Positions 5,311 through 5,960 of a stretch of DNA of 5,960 nt are shown piece by piece. The stretch is from Chitinophagaceae bacterium UBA5175 (lineage in GTDB: Bacteria; Bacteroidota; Bacteroidia; Chitinophagales; Chitinophagaceae). Made by a program: the position numbers and the translations under genes. Positions within the stretch are counted from its first letter, which is position 1. The number at the start of each line of letters is the position of its first letter. The stretch covers positions 1,296 through 7,255 of the forward strand of contig DHWT01000051.1 of assembly GCA_002413325.1 (NCBI GenBank), read 5' to 3'. The notes beneath the pieces are model-generated. The model made no database searches. It was not told the DNA's origin and worked only from the letters and a program-made list of their open reading frames with translations.

Positions 5311-5960
5311 ATGGCTAACCGGAATTCAGATGAGGTGAAGGTGCCCGGAAAAATTGCGCTGGTTACCGGTGCAGCCCGGGGAATTGGCCGGGCCTGCGCC
5401 CTTGCCCTCGCGGAGGCGGGAGCAGATATTGCACTGGGACTTAAAAATATTCAGGCAGACAGCGGACTGGTGCACGAGATCGAAGCCATGGGCAGAAAGG
5501 CCCTGCCGCTCCAGATGGATGTGAGCAGGATGGAGGAAATAAAAGCTGCCGTGATGAAAGCGGGTGACTATTTTGGAAGGATCGATATATTAATAAACAA
5601 CGCCGGCATCGCTCCTGAGAATGATATTGAAAACGTTACCGAAGCAGATTTTGACTATACGCTGGATGTGAATCTGAAAGGAACTTTTTTTACGAGCCAG
5701 CATGTGGGACGCTGGATGATCAGGCAACAATACGGCCGGATCATCAATATCAGTTCCCAGGCGGGATTTATCGCGCTTCCCACCGAATCCGTCTATTGTA
5801 TGACCAAGGCGGGGATCTCGCACCTGACCAAGTGTTGTGCCGTGGAATGGGCCAAGCACAATATCACCGTCAACGCCGTGGCCCCTACTTTTATCTATAC
5901 CCCGGGCACGGAAGATTACCTCGCCAGCGAGGAAACGAAAAAAATGGTGCTTTCCAAAAT
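5311..5960 (+). CDS. Short-chain dehydrogenase/reductase (SDR), C-terminus cut off
   Basis: This is an NAD(P)-dependent oxidoreductase of the classical SDR family, acting in the cytoplasm on an alcohol or carbonyl substrate. The first 216 residues are present; roughly 35-45 more are expected past the right edge. The cofactor-binding TGAARGIG (19-26) and the DV pair (70-71) are present, followed by NNAG (96-99) and the active-site set Asn121, Ser149 (in NISSQAG), Tyr162 and Lys166 (YCMTK). NAVAPTFIYTPGT (about 189-201) follows the catalytic segment, as in FabG-like, gluconate 5-dehydrogenase-like and related sugar or polyol dehydrogenases. No acidic residue ends the second strand (IALGLKN, 40-46) and Arg23 sits in the glycine motif, which hints at NADP(H). 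The start at 5311 is the first ATG after an in-frame stop at 5296-5298. The substrate cannot be told from sequence. Confidence 0.92.
   Translation, partial: MANRNSDEVKVPGKIALVTGAARGIGRACALALAEAGADIALGLKNIQADSGLVHEIEAMGRKALPLQMDVSRMEEIKAAVMKAGDYFGRIDILINNAGIAPENDIENVTEADFDYTLDVNLKGTFFTSQHVGRWMIRQQYGRIINISSQAGFIALPTESVYCMTKAGISHLTKCCAVEWAKHNITVNAVAPTFIYTPGTEDYLASEETKKMVLSK

Noticed and set aside
1838..5327. Recurring GGAATTCA octamer (near 1838, 5200 and 5320)
   Set aside because: Short, unevenly spaced and partly inside coding sequence. Expected by chance in a window of this size.

Overview
The window looks like an ordinary chromosomal stretch from a member of the Bacteroidota, most likely a Chitinophaga-like or Sphingobacteria-like organism. 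This is inferred from three things: A-rich leaders with no clear Shine-Dalgarno sequences, two TATATTTG boxes matching the Bacteroidota -7 promoter consensus TAnnTTTG, and gene families common there. No tRNA, rRNA, CRISPR array, transposase or phage gene was seen. The base composition looks even throughout, so there is no clear sign of recent transfer.

Left part (1-1606), all on the minus strand. It holds the N-terminal part of a secreted protein (1-263), possibly DUF4412-like and running off the window edge; a 176-residue multi-pass membrane protein of unknown function (437-967); and a DUF2165-type four-helix membrane protein (1112-1606). Gaps of 140-175 bp separate them, so they need not form an operon.

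Centre (1778-4389), plus strand. A compact three-gene operon encodes a complete ABC importer: a substrate-binding lipoprotein (COG2984 / PF04392), a permease (COG4120) and an ATPase (COG1101). The first two genes overlap by ATGA; the second and third are 6 bp apart. Relatives in Firmicutes (TrpXYZ-like and tyrosine-binding systems) have been linked to aromatic amino acids, but the substrate here cannot be read from sequence. The operon diverges from the DUF2165 gene across a 171-bp intergenic region that contains a hairpin in the operon leader.

Right part (4431-5960). A predicted HD-superfamily hydrolase (COG2316-like) lies on the minus strand, convergent with the transporter, and has a good Bacteroidota promoter just upstream. 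A 271-bp intergenic region with a perfect 7-bp inverted repeat separates it from a divergent, truncated short-chain dehydrogenase/reductase that runs off the right edge.

No clearly new multi-gene system was found. The observations most worth a second look are the substrate-orphan ABC importer with its structured leader and the unassigned membrane protein with conserved-looking motifs.
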